The position numbers were made by a program, and so were the translations under genes. DNA of 31,009 nucleotides. Source: Puniceicoccaceae bacterium (GTDB lineage Bacteria; Verrucomicrobiota; Verrucomicrobiae; Opitutales; Coraliomargaritaceae). The stretch lies in the NCBI GenBank assembly GCA_902516225.1, contig CABXXS010000010.1, positions 1-31,009 of the forward strand, written 5' to 3'. The notes beneath the pieces are model-generated. The model was not told the origin of the DNA, did not search any database, and saw only the letters and a list, made by a program, of their open reading frames with translations. This document shows, piece by piece, positions 17,283 to 25,987 of the stretch (its first letter is position 1; every line of letters begins with the position of its first letter).

Positions 17283-18005
17283 ATGAATTTCACCACTACT
17301 GCTGGAGAGTCGGTGCCCGTTAATATTCGGCGGCGTAAAGGCACTAAGCACTTGCGCCTGAGTATCGGGCAGCGCAATCAAGTAGTCGCCTCTGTGCCCT
17401 GGCACACAAGCGATCGCACCGTAGTCAATTTAATCGATGAACAAAGGCAATGGTTAGAAGGGCAGCTAAGCTCTGCACCGAAAGTTTATTCCTTGATTAA
17501 GTGGCTAGCGAAATACCCGCATCTTACTGCTAGTGGAGATGTATTCGATGTACGTATCGAGCCTAGTGTAAAACGCTCAGCTGATTATATTTTTGACCAA
17601 GGCGGGGCGGTCCTGGTCTTACGCTTGCCGCGTATTGAAGAACGCTACCTGCGTGCCTTGGTATGTCAATTTGCTAAAGACGCTTTAGTTTGTCGCGTGG
17701 CCTACCACTCAAAGTGTCTAGGGTTAAAATTTGGAAGTTTGTCAGTTCGCGACCAATCCAGTCGCTGGGGCTCCTGTTCGGCGCGGCGTGGCATTTCATT
17801 AAATTGGCGACTGCTCTTACTTTCTCCAGCCCTTCAGGATTACATTATTCTTCACGAATTAGCACACCTCTCAGAGATGAATCATAGTAAGCGATTTTGG
17901 TCCTTACTTGATCACTATGACCCCTTGCGAGTCGTGCATGAGGAGGAACTCGATCAGATCAGCGCCAAACTGATGCGTGTAGGAAGGTCGGAATTAAATT
18001 ACTAA
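17283..18005 (+). CDS. YgjP-type zinc metalloprotein (DUF45, M48-like)
   Basis: A 240-residue protein of the YgjP/DUF45 family, whose physiological substrate is not established. It has the metallopeptidase motif H-E-L-A-H-L (H191, E192, H195), followed by the characteristic S-E-M-N-H-S-K-R-F-W with H201 as the likely third ligand. The R-W-G-S-C-S block just before it (161-166) is also diagnostic. The N-terminal half is the usual beta-rich region with R-R-R-K-G-T-K-H-L-R-L-S-I. There is no signal peptide, so it is cytosolic. It begins 16 bases after mazG and converges with lspA across 32 bases. The family sometimes occurs near restriction systems, but nothing of that kind is near here. Confidence 0.88.
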   Translation: MNFTTTAGESVPVNIRRRKGTKHLRLSIGQRNQVVASVPWHTSDRTVVNLIDEQRQWLEGQLSSAPKVYSLIKWLAKYPHLTASGDVFDVRIEPSVKRSADYIFDQGGAVLVLRLPRIEERYLRALVCQFAKDALVCRVAYHSKCLGLKFGSLSVRDQSSRWGSCSARRGISLNWRLLLLSPALQDYIILHELAHLSEMNHSKRFWSLLDHYDPLRVVHEEELDQISAKLMRVGRSELNY

Positions 18006-18037
18006 TAAACTTTACAAGAGTAAAAATTACCCTGCGT

Positions 18038-18562
18038 TTATGTAGACTTCACCCGTGTGTCATAAAAACTCAGTATTATGTAAAGAATCGTACCGATAAC
18101 TATGCCGCTGTCGGCTAAGTTAAAAGTGGGATAGTGGCCTGTCGGCATGATATAGGGGATATGGAAGGGAAAGCGAAAATCGAGGAAATCAATAACGTGT
18201 CCATGCACCAATCGATCTAGGGTATTACCTAAAATACCACCAATAAGTAGTCCAAAGGCCAACTGCATTGGAAGTCGGTGTAATTCCAAATGATGCCTTA
18301 GTAGGTAAATGGCGATTAGGGCGAGGACTGCTACGATCGATAAGAATCCGCCGTAACCTGAGAACATACCCCAAGCAGCGCCTTCATTACCGACATGAAT
18401 AATGTAGAAGAAATTTTCTATTACCTCCACTCGATCGTAGCTGTCGATTCTTAGAGTCTTAAAAATTAATATTTTTGTTATTTGATCTAAAGCAAAGAGA
18501 ATAGAAGCCACGCCTAGTAGGTATTGGTAGCGCAGTAACCTAGAGAGAGTTTTTGTGAACAT
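18038..18562 (-). CDS. lspA: Lipoprotein signal peptidase (signal peptidase II)
   Basis: Inner-membrane aspartyl protease that removes signal peptides from prolipoproteins. The 174 residues include four membrane segments, near 14-30, 70-88, 98-115 and 148-168. The catalytic aspartates are D125 in G-N-T-L-D-R-L-V-H-G-H-V-I-D-F and D151 in F-N-L-A-D-S-G-I-V-I-G. The conserved N-E-G-A-A-W-G-M-F block follows the first segment. It lies 40 bases downstream of yhbY on the same strand, so the two are likely co-transcribed. The M48 lipoprotein gene on the far side of yhbY would be one of its substrates. No Shine-Dalgarno precedes the ATG. Confidence 0.95.
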   Translation of the reverse strand: MFTKTLSRLLRYQYLLGVASILFALDQITKILIFKTLRIDSYDRVEVIENFFYIIHVGNEGAAWGMFSGYGGFLSIVAVLALIAIYLLRHHLELHRLPMQLAFGLLIGGILGNTLDRLVHGHVIDFLDFRFPFHIPYIMPTGHYPTFNLADSGIVIGTILYIILSFYDTRVKST

Positions 18563-18602
18563 CGTAAAAAAATGAGGTAGGGTTATTTACTAGTCAGTGG
18601 GT

Positions 18603-18887
18603 CTATGCGCTTTCTGGCATATCTCGAAAAAATACACTAACTTTACCCACTTTGCCTATACATTCGCAGCCCAGCTTTTCCTGGATTTTAGTAGAACATT
18701 TTTGGATAACAGAACGGTCTGACTCAAAGCGGATTTTAATTAGGCCATTTTTAGTCAGAGCGGTCTCCACCTCCGTAAGGACGGTTTCACTCAGACCGTG
18801 TTTTCCAATGTGAAGATGTGGCTTCAAGCGTTGTGCGAGACCGCGCAGCTCTTTTTTCTCTGCGCTGGTAAGTGGTCGATTTTCCAT
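18603..18887 (-). CDS. yhbY: CRM-domain RNA-binding protein YhbY
   Basis: A 94-residue single CRM-domain protein of the YhbY family, which associates with pre-50S ribosomal particles. Motifs: L-T-S-A-E-K-K-E-L-R-G-L-A-Q at the N-terminus, L-K-P-H-L-H-I-G-K-H-G-L-S-E (with the G-K-x-G loop) and L-I-K-I-R-F. Length and full-domain coverage match the family. It is the first gene of a two-gene run with lspA, and divergent from the M48 lipoprotein gene across 91 bases. A weak AAAGGTG lies a few bases before the start, one of the few purine-rich sequences before any gene in this window. Confidence 0.93.
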   Translation of the reverse strand: MENRPLTSAEKKELRGLAQRLKPHLHIGKHGLSETVLTEVETALTKNGLIKIRFESDRSVIQKCSTKIQEKLGCECIGKVGKVSVFFRDMPESA

Positions 18888-18978
18888 TACACCTTTTTAG
18901 TTATAAGCTCTTTCACGACGAGCACAAAAGTCTCTAACTTGGGTTGCCATGTTTGAGATAAATGATCAATGTTAAGTA

Positions 18979-19776
18979 ATGCTTATTAGAAACCATTTGG
19001 CTATTTTGTCCGTATTTTTGACCTTGTGGTTATCCGCTTGCTATACGGTGCCTCAGACTGGTCGCTCTGCTCTACATTTGGTACCTTCAGATCAACTGGC
19101 ATCGATGGCTGCCATTCAATTTGGCCAAATCAAAAAAGAAAGCGCGATTTCTACCGATCCTAAGTACAATGCTATGGTGCAACGTGTCGGTAAGCGTATC
19201 GCCCGAGTTGCTAAGACTGACATGCCCAATGCAAAGTGGGATTTTGTCGTCTTCGAGAATGACGATTTGATTAACGCATTTGCTATGCCGGGGGGTAAAG
19301 TAGCAGTTTATACTGGAATTTTCCAAGTAGTGAAGAGTGATGAAGATCTTGCTGTTGTCATAGGTCATGAAGTGGCGCACGTAGCAGCGGGGCATAGTAA
19401 CGAGCGCGTTTCACAGAGACTGCTCGCGGCGGGTGGGGCACTTGCTCTACAGCTCGGCACTGGTGATATGGACAGCATGGACCGCCGCTTGCTTCTTGCT
19501 GCGTACGGAGCTGGTGCGAGTGTTGGCGTTATGCTACCCTACAGTCGATACCACGAAAATGAGGCTGATCAGATTGGTCTGTTCTATGCCGCGAAGGCGG
19601 GCTATGATCCACGAGCAGCAATTGACTTTTGGGAGCGTATGAGTGCCCTAAGTAATGGAGTACTTCCAGAGTTTCTCTCCACTCATCCTTCCGGTGGCAC
19701 ACGTATACACAGGCTTAAAGAATACATGCCTGAAGCCATGCGAGTTTATAAAAATAGTTACGGTGTTAGCCTTTAA
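18979..19776 (+). CDS. M48-family metalloprotease, outer-membrane/periplasmic lipoprotein
   Basis: Zinc endopeptidase likely involved in envelope protein quality control, like LoiP/YcaL or BepA. The 265 residues start with a lipoprotein signal peptide whose lipobox is L-S-A-C (C21). The active site is H130-E131-V-A-H134 in G-H-E-V-A-H-V-A-A-G-H-S, with E195 in H-E-N-E-A-D-Q-I-G as the third zinc ligand. The C-terminal S-T-H-P-S-G-G-T-R-I (about 240-249) is also typical. There is no TPR domain after the protease, so it is the short LoiP-like form rather than BepA. It is divergent from yhbY-lspA, and LspA would process it. It is followed 118 bases later by the M20 peptidase gene, with no clear terminator between. 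Confidence 0.92.
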   Translation: MLIRNHLAILSVFLTLWLSACYTVPQTGRSALHLVPSDQLASMAAIQFGQIKKESAISTDPKYNAMVQRVGKRIARVAKTDMPNAKWDFVVFENDDLINAFAMPGGKVAVYTGIFQVVKSDEDLAVVIGHEVAHVAAGHSNERVSQRLLAAGGALALQLGTGDMDSMDRRLLLAAYGAGASVGVMLPYSRYHENEADQIGLFYAAKAGYDPRAAIDFWERMSALSNGVLPEFLSTHPSGGTRIHRLKEYMPEAMRVYKNSYGVSL

Positions 19777-19894
19777 ACTTCCATTAACTGCATAGCTTTC
19801 GAGCTTGTTCTGGTAGTTGCACACACAAATTTTCAAAAATTTTACACTTAGATTCGAATCGTAACGCCAGTTCAATTTATAAAGTAATCACTCT

Positions 19895-21268
19895 ATGCAA
19901 GTACCACTCGAAGCACTTAAAGAATATATCCGATTTTCTTCTGTATCTACGGATCCCGCATATGCGCAGGGCATGCGTGGCGCGCGTGCATATGCGAAGA
20001 AACTACTCGAGCAACTCGGCTTTAAGGTCGAAGTTGTCGAGACGGACCTACATCCAATACTTCTTGCCGAGCGTCACGGTTCGCCGGATTGGCCCCACGT
20101 GGTTCTCTACGGGCATTACGACGTTCAACCAGCGGATCCCTTTTCACTTTGGACAGATGAGCCTTTCGAGCCTACGGTGCGTAGCGGTCGTCTCTACGGA
20201 AGGGGTGCAGCCGATAACAAGGGGCCTACTATTGTGCATATGGCAGCGCTTGCTCGTGTGCTTGAAAAGAAGCCTGACCTTCCGCTTAATATCACCTATG
20301 TGATCGAGGGCGAAGAAGAAATCGGCAGTCCGAGTATGTCGACCTTTTTTGATAAATACGCGCAGCGACTAGCTAAGGCTGATTTTATGTTAGTCTCGGA
20401 TACTGGTATTCCGAACACAGAGCAAATCGTTATAACTACTGCTCTGCGCGGTCTTGTAGATTTAGAGATTAAATTACGTGGACCGAAAAGTGACTTGCAC
20501 TCCGGTATTCACGGTGGAGCAGTCTACAATCCACTCCAAGCCTTGATGGAAATTTGCGCCTCCTTGCACAACTCGGATGGATCAGTAAATGTGCCAGGGT
20601 TTTACGACGATGTTGTGCCCGTGTTTGATTGGGAACGAGATGAGCTCAAACGCTATCCTGAAACACTCGAGAGCTATCGCCAACTTCTTGACGTATCTGC
20701 TTTCTATCCAGCCAATGGATTGAGTCCCCTCGAGGCTGTACGATTTGGTCCTACTCTCGAGTTTAATGGTATAGGGGGCGGTTATCAGGGAGAGGGCTCT
20801 AAAACTGTTATCCCCAGCGAAGCTTTTGTTAAGGTCACCTGCAGACTCGTGGCAAATCAGGATCCGGTTAAGGTTCAAAAACAAATTATTGATGCCGTGC
20901 ATAGTCGTTGCCCCGAGGGTATTAGACTATCGATTCGAGAGGGTGGCATTGCGGAGGCGTATTTAGTAGTTCCTCCCGATCGCCCAAATACCCCCGTCGA
21001 TCAGCCGGCTGCTCTAGCGAGTGCCTTTCGGGCAGCTGATACCGCAATTGCAGATCAATTCGGTAGAGCTCCTATCTATTTGCGCGAGGGCGGGAGCATA
21101 CCTGTTATCGCGGACTTTAAAAAGCGGGCGGGCCTCGATGCAATTATGATCGGGCTCTTCACACCTTTGGATAATCTGCACGCACCTGACGAAAGTTTTA
21201 GCCTCGAACTCATGGACGATGCCATTGTTACATTTGAACGAATTTTTGAAAGCATTGCTAAGTCCTAG
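19895..21268 (+). CDS. M20-family metallopeptidase (dipeptidase-like)
   Basis: A 457-residue dinuclear zinc peptidase of the M20 family. The catalytic set is complete: H74-x-D76 in L-Y-G-H-Y-D-V-Q-P-A-D-P, D107 in G-R-G-A-A-D-N-K-G-P, the E-G-E-E-E-I-G-S-P block (138-146) with the general base and a zinc-ligand glutamate, and the C-terminal L-H-A-P-D-E-S histidine. The lid domain carries L-H-S-G-I-H-G-G-A-V. This matches the cytosolic dipeptidase subgroup (CNDP-like, PepV-distant) more than deacylases such as ArgE. There is no signal peptide. It is followed 79 bases later by hemW on the same strand. The exact peptide substrate cannot be read from sequence. Confidence 0.9.
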   Translation: MQVPLEALKEYIRFSSVSTDPAYAQGMRGARAYAKKLLEQLGFKVEVVETDLHPILLAERHGSPDWPHVVLYGHYDVQPADPFSLWTDEPFEPTVRSGRLYGRGAADNKGPTIVHMAALARVLEKKPDLPLNITYVIEGEEEIGSPSMSTFFDKYAQRLAKADFMLVSDTGIPNTEQIVITTALRGLVDLEIKLRGPKSDLHSGIHGGAVYNPLQALMEICASLHNSDGSVNVPGFYDDVVPVFDWERDELKRYPETLESYRQLLDVSAFYPANGLSPLEAVRFGPTLEFNGIGGGYQGEGSKTVIPSEAFVKVTCRLVANQDPVKVQKQIIDAVHSRCPEGIRLSIREGGIAEAYLVVPPDRPNTPVDQPAALASAFRAADTAIADQFGRAPIYLREGGSIPVIADFKKRAGLDAIMIGLFTPLDNLHAPDESFSLELMDDAIVTFERIFESIAKS

Positions 21269-21347
21269 GACAGCGGTATTGGGCTCTTAGGTTTCAAGAA
21301 TAAGCCATTTTTCTATTTTTCCAACAGATCAAAAGTTTTCCGCTTCC

Positions 21348-22508
21348 ATGCTAAAGAGTAGAGATGCATTAGGACTTTATTGCCACGTACCTTTTTGTGC
21401 ATCGACCTGTGATTTTTGCGCTTTTTACCAGAAAAAGCCCTTGCGTGGAGATCTGGACGTCTATCTCGAAGCGATGGACTTGGAGTTTGCTCAGATACCT
21501 TCCAATCGAGCGGTTGACACGGTCTTTTGGGGCGGGGGAACACCGGGCTTGCTATCGGCAAAAGACTTAGATCGCCTTGGAAGTTCGATGCTCGCTCGGT
21601 TGCCTGAGCCACCGAAAGAGTGGACTGTCGAGATGGCTCCATCCACAGTAAAGGCCGATAAACTAGAGGTATTGCGCGAGCTCGGTGTAAGTCGCATTTC
21701 CATGGGCGTTCAGAGCTTTAATCCAAAATTACTAGAGTCGCTCGGCCGCTTACATAAACCGAGGCAGATCTACAATGCTTGGGAGCGGGTGCAGGCCGCA
21801 GGTTTTGCCCAGACTAACCTAGATTTGATGTTCGCGATTCCTGGGCAGAGTATAGATCAGTGGGAGGCTGATATTCGTGAGGCAGTGCGGTTATCTCCAA
21901 CGCATATTTCTACCTATTGCTTAACCTTTGAAGAGGATACGGCACTTTATGTAAAACTCTCACAGGGTAAGGTTTCAATCGATGAAGACAAAGAGTTGCG
22001 CTTCTACGAACTTGGGTGGGAACTACTCGATGAGTTAGGCTACAAGCAATACGAGATATCCAACTTTGCTCATTCAGGTAGCAAGTGTAGGCATAATATG
22101 AATACTTGGAGGATGCACGAATGGATCGGTTGTGGCCCCTCCGCTGCGAGCCAATACTGCGGAGAGCGTTACCAAAGACCTGCGGATTTGGAAAAGTGGA
22201 GCGTAGCTTTGGAGGGATCAGACTTTCCTAAGACCGAGCGCGTGGCATTAAGCGAGGACATTCTCCTGACCGACGCCATTGTTTTTGGCCTTCGAATGAA
22301 CTGTGGCGTCGATCTGGATTCTTTAAAGGCGCGCTTTGCACAAGCTACTTGTTGGGGCGAATTAGAGGCCGCCCTTGCGAAATTTAATTCAGAAGGATTG
22401 GTCGAATTAACCGGCAATCAGGCTCGTCTGACGCAGCGTGGCCGACTTCTGTGCGATGCAGTGGGCAGTGAGCTGATAAAACGGACCGCTACGCCGATCT
22501 ATTCGTAG
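21348..22508 (+). CDS. hemW: Radical SAM heme chaperone HemW
   Basis: A 386-residue radical SAM protein of the HemW group, which binds heme and delivers it to apoproteins; it was formerly mislabelled as oxygen-independent coproporphyrinogen oxidase. The cluster motif is C17-A-S-T-C21-D-F-C24 in [14 protein letters not shown]. The S-adenosylmethionine-binding [10 protein letters not shown] follows, then S-M-G-V-Q-S-F and [10 protein letters not shown]. The C-terminal HemW-type domain has the N-M-N-T-W-R segment near residue 250. True HemN carries extra N-terminal residues that are absent here. The stop overlaps the convergent rpoN stop by ten bases. With hemG, this is the second heme-related gene in the window, but they are about 20 kb apart. 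Confidence 0.92.
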   Translation: MLKSRDALGLYCHVPFCASTCDFCAFYQKKPLRGDLDVYLEAMDLEFAQIPSNRAVDTVFWGGGTPGLLSAKDLDRLGSSMLARLPEPPKEWTVEMAPSTVKADKLEVLRELGVSRISMGVQSFNPKLLESLGRLHKPRQIYNAWERVQAAGFAQTNLDLMFAIPGQSIDQWEADIREAVRLSPTHISTYCLTFEEDTALYVKLSQGKVSIDEDKELRFYELGWELLDELGYKQYEISNFAHSGSKCRHNMNTWRMHEWIGCGPSAASQYCGERYQRPADLEKWSVALEGSDFPKTERVALSEDILLTDAIVFGLRMNCGVDLDSLKARFAQATCWGELEAALAKFNSEGLVELTGNQARLTQRGRLLCDAVGSELIKRTATPIYS

Positions 22509-23947
22509 CGGCGACGCAGGTTCGTTGGTAGTATACCGAGTTCTTCTCGGTATTTAGCTACTGTGCGACGAGCGATTTTAATATCTTTCTCCTTTAGTTG
22601 CTCGACGATATTCTGATCACTAAATGGACTAGTTAGATCCTCTTTTTCAACGATATGAATAATGATATCTTTGATAGTTTTGTTCGACACAGTCTCGCCA
22701 TTCTTCGCTTCGTAGCCTGGAGTAAAAAAATATTTAAATGCAAATACCCCATGCGGAGTACGTATATATTTGTTAGCTATTGCTCGACTGACGGTTGTTT
22801 CATGAACGCCGACAGTGTCCGCTATAGTTCCCATTGTTAGCGGACGAAGTTTTGAAACACCCACTACAAAAAAATCGTTTTGAAACTTTAATATCTCACG
22901 AGTGATTCGTTCGATCGTTTGCTGTCGCTGCTCGATTGAATTAATGAGAAACTTCCCTGAGCGCATACGCTCTAGCATGAATTCCTTCTCGCTCTTACTT
23001 AATGTTCCTTTGGAGAGCATTTCTTTGTAGGTACTGCTTATTCGCAGGCGAGGTATATAGTCGTTATTGAGTACGACCTGCCACTGATCGTATTCGTCTT
23101 GGTACACTGACACATCAGGCTCGACTACAGTGTTAGAGTCCGTGCTGAAGCGCTTTCCTGGCGCTGGTTCTAGGGTCGATATTTCCTCTATAGCAGCTTG
23201 TATATCCTCTGGGCTAGCACCAGTCTTTCGTTTTAGTTCTGGTACACGTCGGCGCACCAATAAACTGAAGTGCTCGCGTAAAATTTTAGCAGCAAGCGAA
23301 TCGCCGCGTCCGCGTATTTCTAGTTGGGTAGCAAGGCAGTCTTCTAGATTTTTTGTTCCGATACCAACAGGGTCGAAGCCCTTTAGTAGGCTCGAAGCTT
23401 TTTGCAAAATTCCGTAAGGAATCTGGGCATTTAATGCTATATTTGAGATGGTTTCATTTAGGTATCCACTGTCGTCAATACTACCTATTAAATAAAGAAT
23501 CGCCTCACGCTCTTCACTACTACAGTCCGTTAGTTCTGCTTGCCTGATCAAGTGTTGCTGCAAGGAAGTACTCTGCGTTAAAGAGTCGAGGAAGTAATCC
23601 CGCCGTGCCGAATCCTCAGGATTATAGGGCTGTCCGGTATTTTCTTGAGCAAACTGTTCGCGCATATCCTCGCTCATTCGCTCCATGACTCCAAAATCAT
23701 CTGCGTTGAAATTAAGCTCTTCGTCAGCCTCGCGCTCGTTTTCGTTCGTCGACTCTTTATGTTCTTCAATACTCGTATTCTCTAGGGCTAGCTCCTCGAG
23801 TAATGGGTTGGCTTGTAGTTCCTCTAAAATCGAGCTCCGCAGCTCCATGGCGGGCGCTTGCAAAATCTTCAACGAGTTGCGCAACTGTGGCGCCAGAACT
23901 AGCGTCTGGGACTGCTTTTGTACTTGCTGGAAACCTTGTGAGCTCAT
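22499..23947 (-). CDS. rpoN: RNA polymerase sigma-54 factor
   Basis: Alternative sigma factor that recognises -24/-12 promoters and needs AAA+ activators to open them. From the ATG at 23947 it has 482 residues, a normal length. Region I starts [16 protein letters not shown] and continues with the Gln/Leu-rich stretch. An acidic region II follows (about 50-80), then the core-binding domain, the helix-turn-helix around [14 protein letters not shown] and the terminal RpoN box [10 protein letters not shown]. The frame extends 22 codons upstream to 24013, but that part is not homologous. No activator gene is in the window. I looked for TGGCAC-N5-TTGC promoters before the genes and saw none convincing. 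Confidence 0.95.
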   Translation of the reverse strand: MSSQGFQQVQKQSQTLVLAPQLRNSLKILQAPAMELRSSILEELQANPLLEELALENTSIEEHKESTNENEREADEELNFNADDFGVMERMSEDMREQFAQENTGQPYNPEDSARRDYFLDSLTQSTSLQQHLIRQAELTDCSSEEREAILYLIGSIDDSGYLNETISNIALNAQIPYGILQKASSLLKGFDPVGIGTKNLEDCLATQLEIRGRGDSLAAKILREHFSLLVRRRVPELKRKTGASPEDIQAAIEEISTLEPAPGKRFSTDSNTVVEPDVSVYQDEYDQWQVVLNNDYIPRLRISSTYKEMLSKGTLSKSEKEFMLERMRSGKFLINSIEQRQQTIERITREILKFQNDFFVVGVSKLRPLTMGTIADTVGVHETTVSRAIANKYIRTPHGVFAFKYFFTPGYEAKNGETVSNKTIKDIIIHIVEKEDLTSPFSDQNIVEQLKEKDIKIARRTVAKYREELGILPTNLRRRYE

Positions 23948-24447
23948 GCTAGTTTTTAGAATATTACTTAAATCAAATCTTTGGATAAATTTTGCGGTAG
24001 TGCAGTTAAACAAGCGGAATTGTCTTAGTTTAGGGGGCTAGTTATCGATAGATTCTGAGGATCTTCACACTTTTGGAAACAGCTAAGCGTATCTTCTGTT
24101 TTATAAGTCATCAGGACTGGGGTTACTTACTATTTTTCGCTAATTATTTTGAGAAATCTCTTTTTTAAAAGTTTTGTGCAAGAATATTTATCAATCTAGC
24201 ATGAAAAATGCTAGCGTATTTTTATTAAAACTAGACCAAGGTATTTACGAATACTGTAAGCAGTGGATTTATTAGTATATTCTTAATCCAAATTTATTCT
24301 ATTTTTCCATTAATTTAAGAGGCTTGTGGGTTACTACTTTTCCTCGCTGCTTTGAACGTTTATCTCTCTTTTTTGTTTAGGGATGACATCGCCCCCTCGG
24401 TTAGCGGCAGTTATTGACAGTAATGACCAAATTGATTCTTTAGGTGC
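23948..24447. other. 500-base AT-rich intergenic region
   Basis: No credible gene is seen here. It must hold the promoters of the divergent rpoN and IscA-like genes. One short hairpin is present: CTAGCAT (24196-24202), loop GAAAA, ATGCTAG (24208-24214), followed by CGTATTTTTATT. It resembles a weak terminator, or could belong to a small untranslated RNA. The rest is AT-rich without obvious repeats. Confidence 0.5.
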
Positions 24448-24765
24448 ATGCTTTCGTTTACTGATAAATCCGTAGCTCAAATTCGCCAATTAGAAGCAGA
24501 AAAGGCGAAGGAGGGGCAATTACTACGCATATTTGTAGACGCTGGAGGCTGTTCGGGCTTCGAGTACGGTATGTCTTTTGACGAAAAAAAAGAGGAGGAC
24601 CAGGTTCTCGAAAGTAATGGAGTCTCTTTTCTAATAGATGAAACAAGCCTGGAGTATTTAAATGGCAGCGTGGTTGATTTTGATGATGGTCTGAACGGGA
24701 AGGGCTTTGATATAAAAAACCCCAACGCAAACAGCACCTGTGGCTGCGGCCGTTCGTTTAATTAA
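24448..24765 (+). CDS. IscA/ErpA-type iron-sulfur cluster carrier
   Basis: A 105-residue A-type carrier that transfers Fe-S clusters to target enzymes. The three ligand cysteines are present: C35 in D-A-G-G-C-S-G-F and C98-G-C100 in S-T-C-G-C-G-R-S-F. The fold-typical beginning L-S-F-T-D-K-S-V-A-Q-I and the D-F-D-D-G-L-N-G-K-G-F-D-I-K-N-P block match the HesB/IscA/ErpA family. Full family length; no signal peptide. No isc or suf genes are adjacent, and it lies 173 bases before rpsB. Possible clients here are HemW and the iron-sulfur helicase. I cannot tell IscA from ErpA or SufA. AGGTG lies 2 bases before the ATG, a weak and oddly close Shine-Dalgarno candidate. Confidence 0.92.
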   Translation: MLSFTDKSVAQIRQLEAEKAKEGQLLRIFVDAGGCSGFEYGMSFDEKKEEDQVLESNGVSFLIDETSLEYLNGSVVDFDDGLNGKGFDIKNPNANSTCGCGRSFN

Positions 24766-24817
24766 ATAAGCCTAAGCTTTCTCGCTTTACGCTTGCCTTG
24801 TGATAGGGGGCTGGTAT

Positions 24818-24925
24818 CCATCTTCGCTCTTTTACTTACTAAGAGTAATAGAGATGGGGCATTCCGCTTCGCTAACTAACATAATACCAAAAGAAACTTT
24901 GTTTCTCCCGAGCTAGTATTTCGGG
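24818..24925 (+). promoter_or_regulatory. Structured 5' leader of rpsB-tsf (three hairpins)
   Basis: Three hairpins lie in a row just before rpsB. The first (24818-24857) has an outer stem CCATCT/AGATGG, an internal loop and an inner stem CTCTT/AAGAG. The second is AGAAAC-TTT-GTTTCT (24892-24906). The third is CCCGA/TCGGG (24907-24925), ending 13 bases before the ATG. None has a U-tract, so these are not terminators. S2 controls its own operon through an mRNA leader in other bacteria. I infer a similar role here, without knowing that this fold matches a described one. Confidence 0.4.
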
Positions 24926-24938
24926 CTTTGAACCTATC

Positions 24939-25943
24939 ATGAATATAACACCAAAAGACCTACTCGACGCAGGCGTACATTTCGGCCACCAGCTTCGCCG
25001 CTGGAATCCAAAGTCCAAGCCTTATGTCTACGATAACAGAAACGGGATCTCCATCATCGACTTGGAGAAAACCCACGCTCTTCTCGAAAAAGCCTATGCT
25101 AAGGTAGAAGAAGTAATCGCTTCTGGTAAAGACATCCTCTTTATCGGCACTAAAAAGCAAGCGCAGGAAATCGTGCGCGAAGCGGCCACTGCTAGTAATA
25201 TGCCTTTCTGCGTGAATCGCTGGATGGGTGGAGGCCTCACTAATTTTACTACCATCAAGAGCTCACTTGCGAAATATCGTAAATTTCTCAAAATGGATCA
25301 AGAGGGCGAGTTGGAAAAGCTTCCAGGTAAGGAAGAAGCTGCCATACGTCGCCAAATGAGCCGAATGAATCGTAATTTCGAAGGCATGCTCGGTGTAGCC
25401 GAACTGCCCGCTGCAGTATTTATTATAGATACTAAAAACGAAGAGATTGCAGTTACAGAAGCCAAGCGCCTAGGTATCCCAGTAATAGGTCTAGTCGATA
25501 CTAATTCGGATCCGACGATGCTGGACTACCCGATTCCTGGCAATGACGATGCGGTGAAATCAATTCGTATCATCGTCGATACGATTCTCGAAGCAGCGCA
25601 GAGCGGTCTTTCCCAGCGTGAAGCTAAGAAGGTTCAGAAAAGCGCAGGTCCTATAAAACGTGATCAAGTATTCGAGCAGCAAGAAGATATCGAAGTGACT
25701 TTGCCTGCTGGCTATGGAGAAGAGGATGAGGACTCAGCTGAAGAAGCTCCAGTAGCTCAGGCTCCTGCAGCCGAAGCTCCAGCATCAGAAGAGCCCGCTG
25801 TAGAACCAGCCCCTGAAGAGCCGGCTAAAGAAGAGGCAGCTGTAGAAGAAGCGCCAGTAGAAGAAGCTCCCGCAGAGGAATCTGCACCGGAACCAGAAGC
25901 TGCTCCAGAAGCTACGGAAGAGTCAGAAGAAGAATCAAAGTAG
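24939..25943 (+). CDS. rpsB: 30S ribosomal protein S2 with long acidic C-terminal tail
   Basis: Ribosomal protein S2 of the small subunit. Residues 1-230 are a standard S2: L-L-D-A-G-V-H-F-G-H-Q-L-R-R-W-N-P-K (8-25), F-I-G-T-K-K-Q-A (48-55), R-W-M-G-G-G-L-T-N-F and the C-terminal core P-G-N-D-D-A-V-K-S-I-R. The total is 334 residues against about 240-260 in most bacteria. Residues 261-334 are a low-complexity tail made almost only of Glu, Ala and Pro. It is the first gene of an rpsB-tsf operon with 44 bases between the genes, ended by a terminator after tsf. A structured leader precedes it, and there is no Shine-Dalgarno. Confidence 0.96.
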   Translation: MNITPKDLLDAGVHFGHQLRRWNPKSKPYVYDNRNGISIIDLEKTHALLEKAYAKVEEVIASGKDILFIGTKKQAQEIVREAATASNMPFCVNRWMGGGLTNFTTIKSSLAKYRKFLKMDQEGELEKLPGKEEAAIRRQMSRMNRNFEGMLGVAELPAAVFIIDTKNEEIAVTEAKRLGIPVIGLVDTNSDPTMLDYPIPGNDDAVKSIRIIVDTILEAAQSGLSQREAKKVQKSAGPIKRDQVFEQQEDIEVTLPAGYGEEDEDSAEEAPVAQAPAAEAPASEEPAVEPAPEEPAKEEAAVEEAPVEEAPAEESAPEPEAAPEATEESEEESK

Positions 25944-25987
25944 TCGATCTTCCTTAGGATTTTAAAATTTAATTAATAGAAATAAAA

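Noticed and set aside
23948..24013. Upstream extension of rpoN by 22 codons
   Set aside because: The added residues do not fit region I; the ATG at 23947 starts right before the Gln/Leu-rich region.
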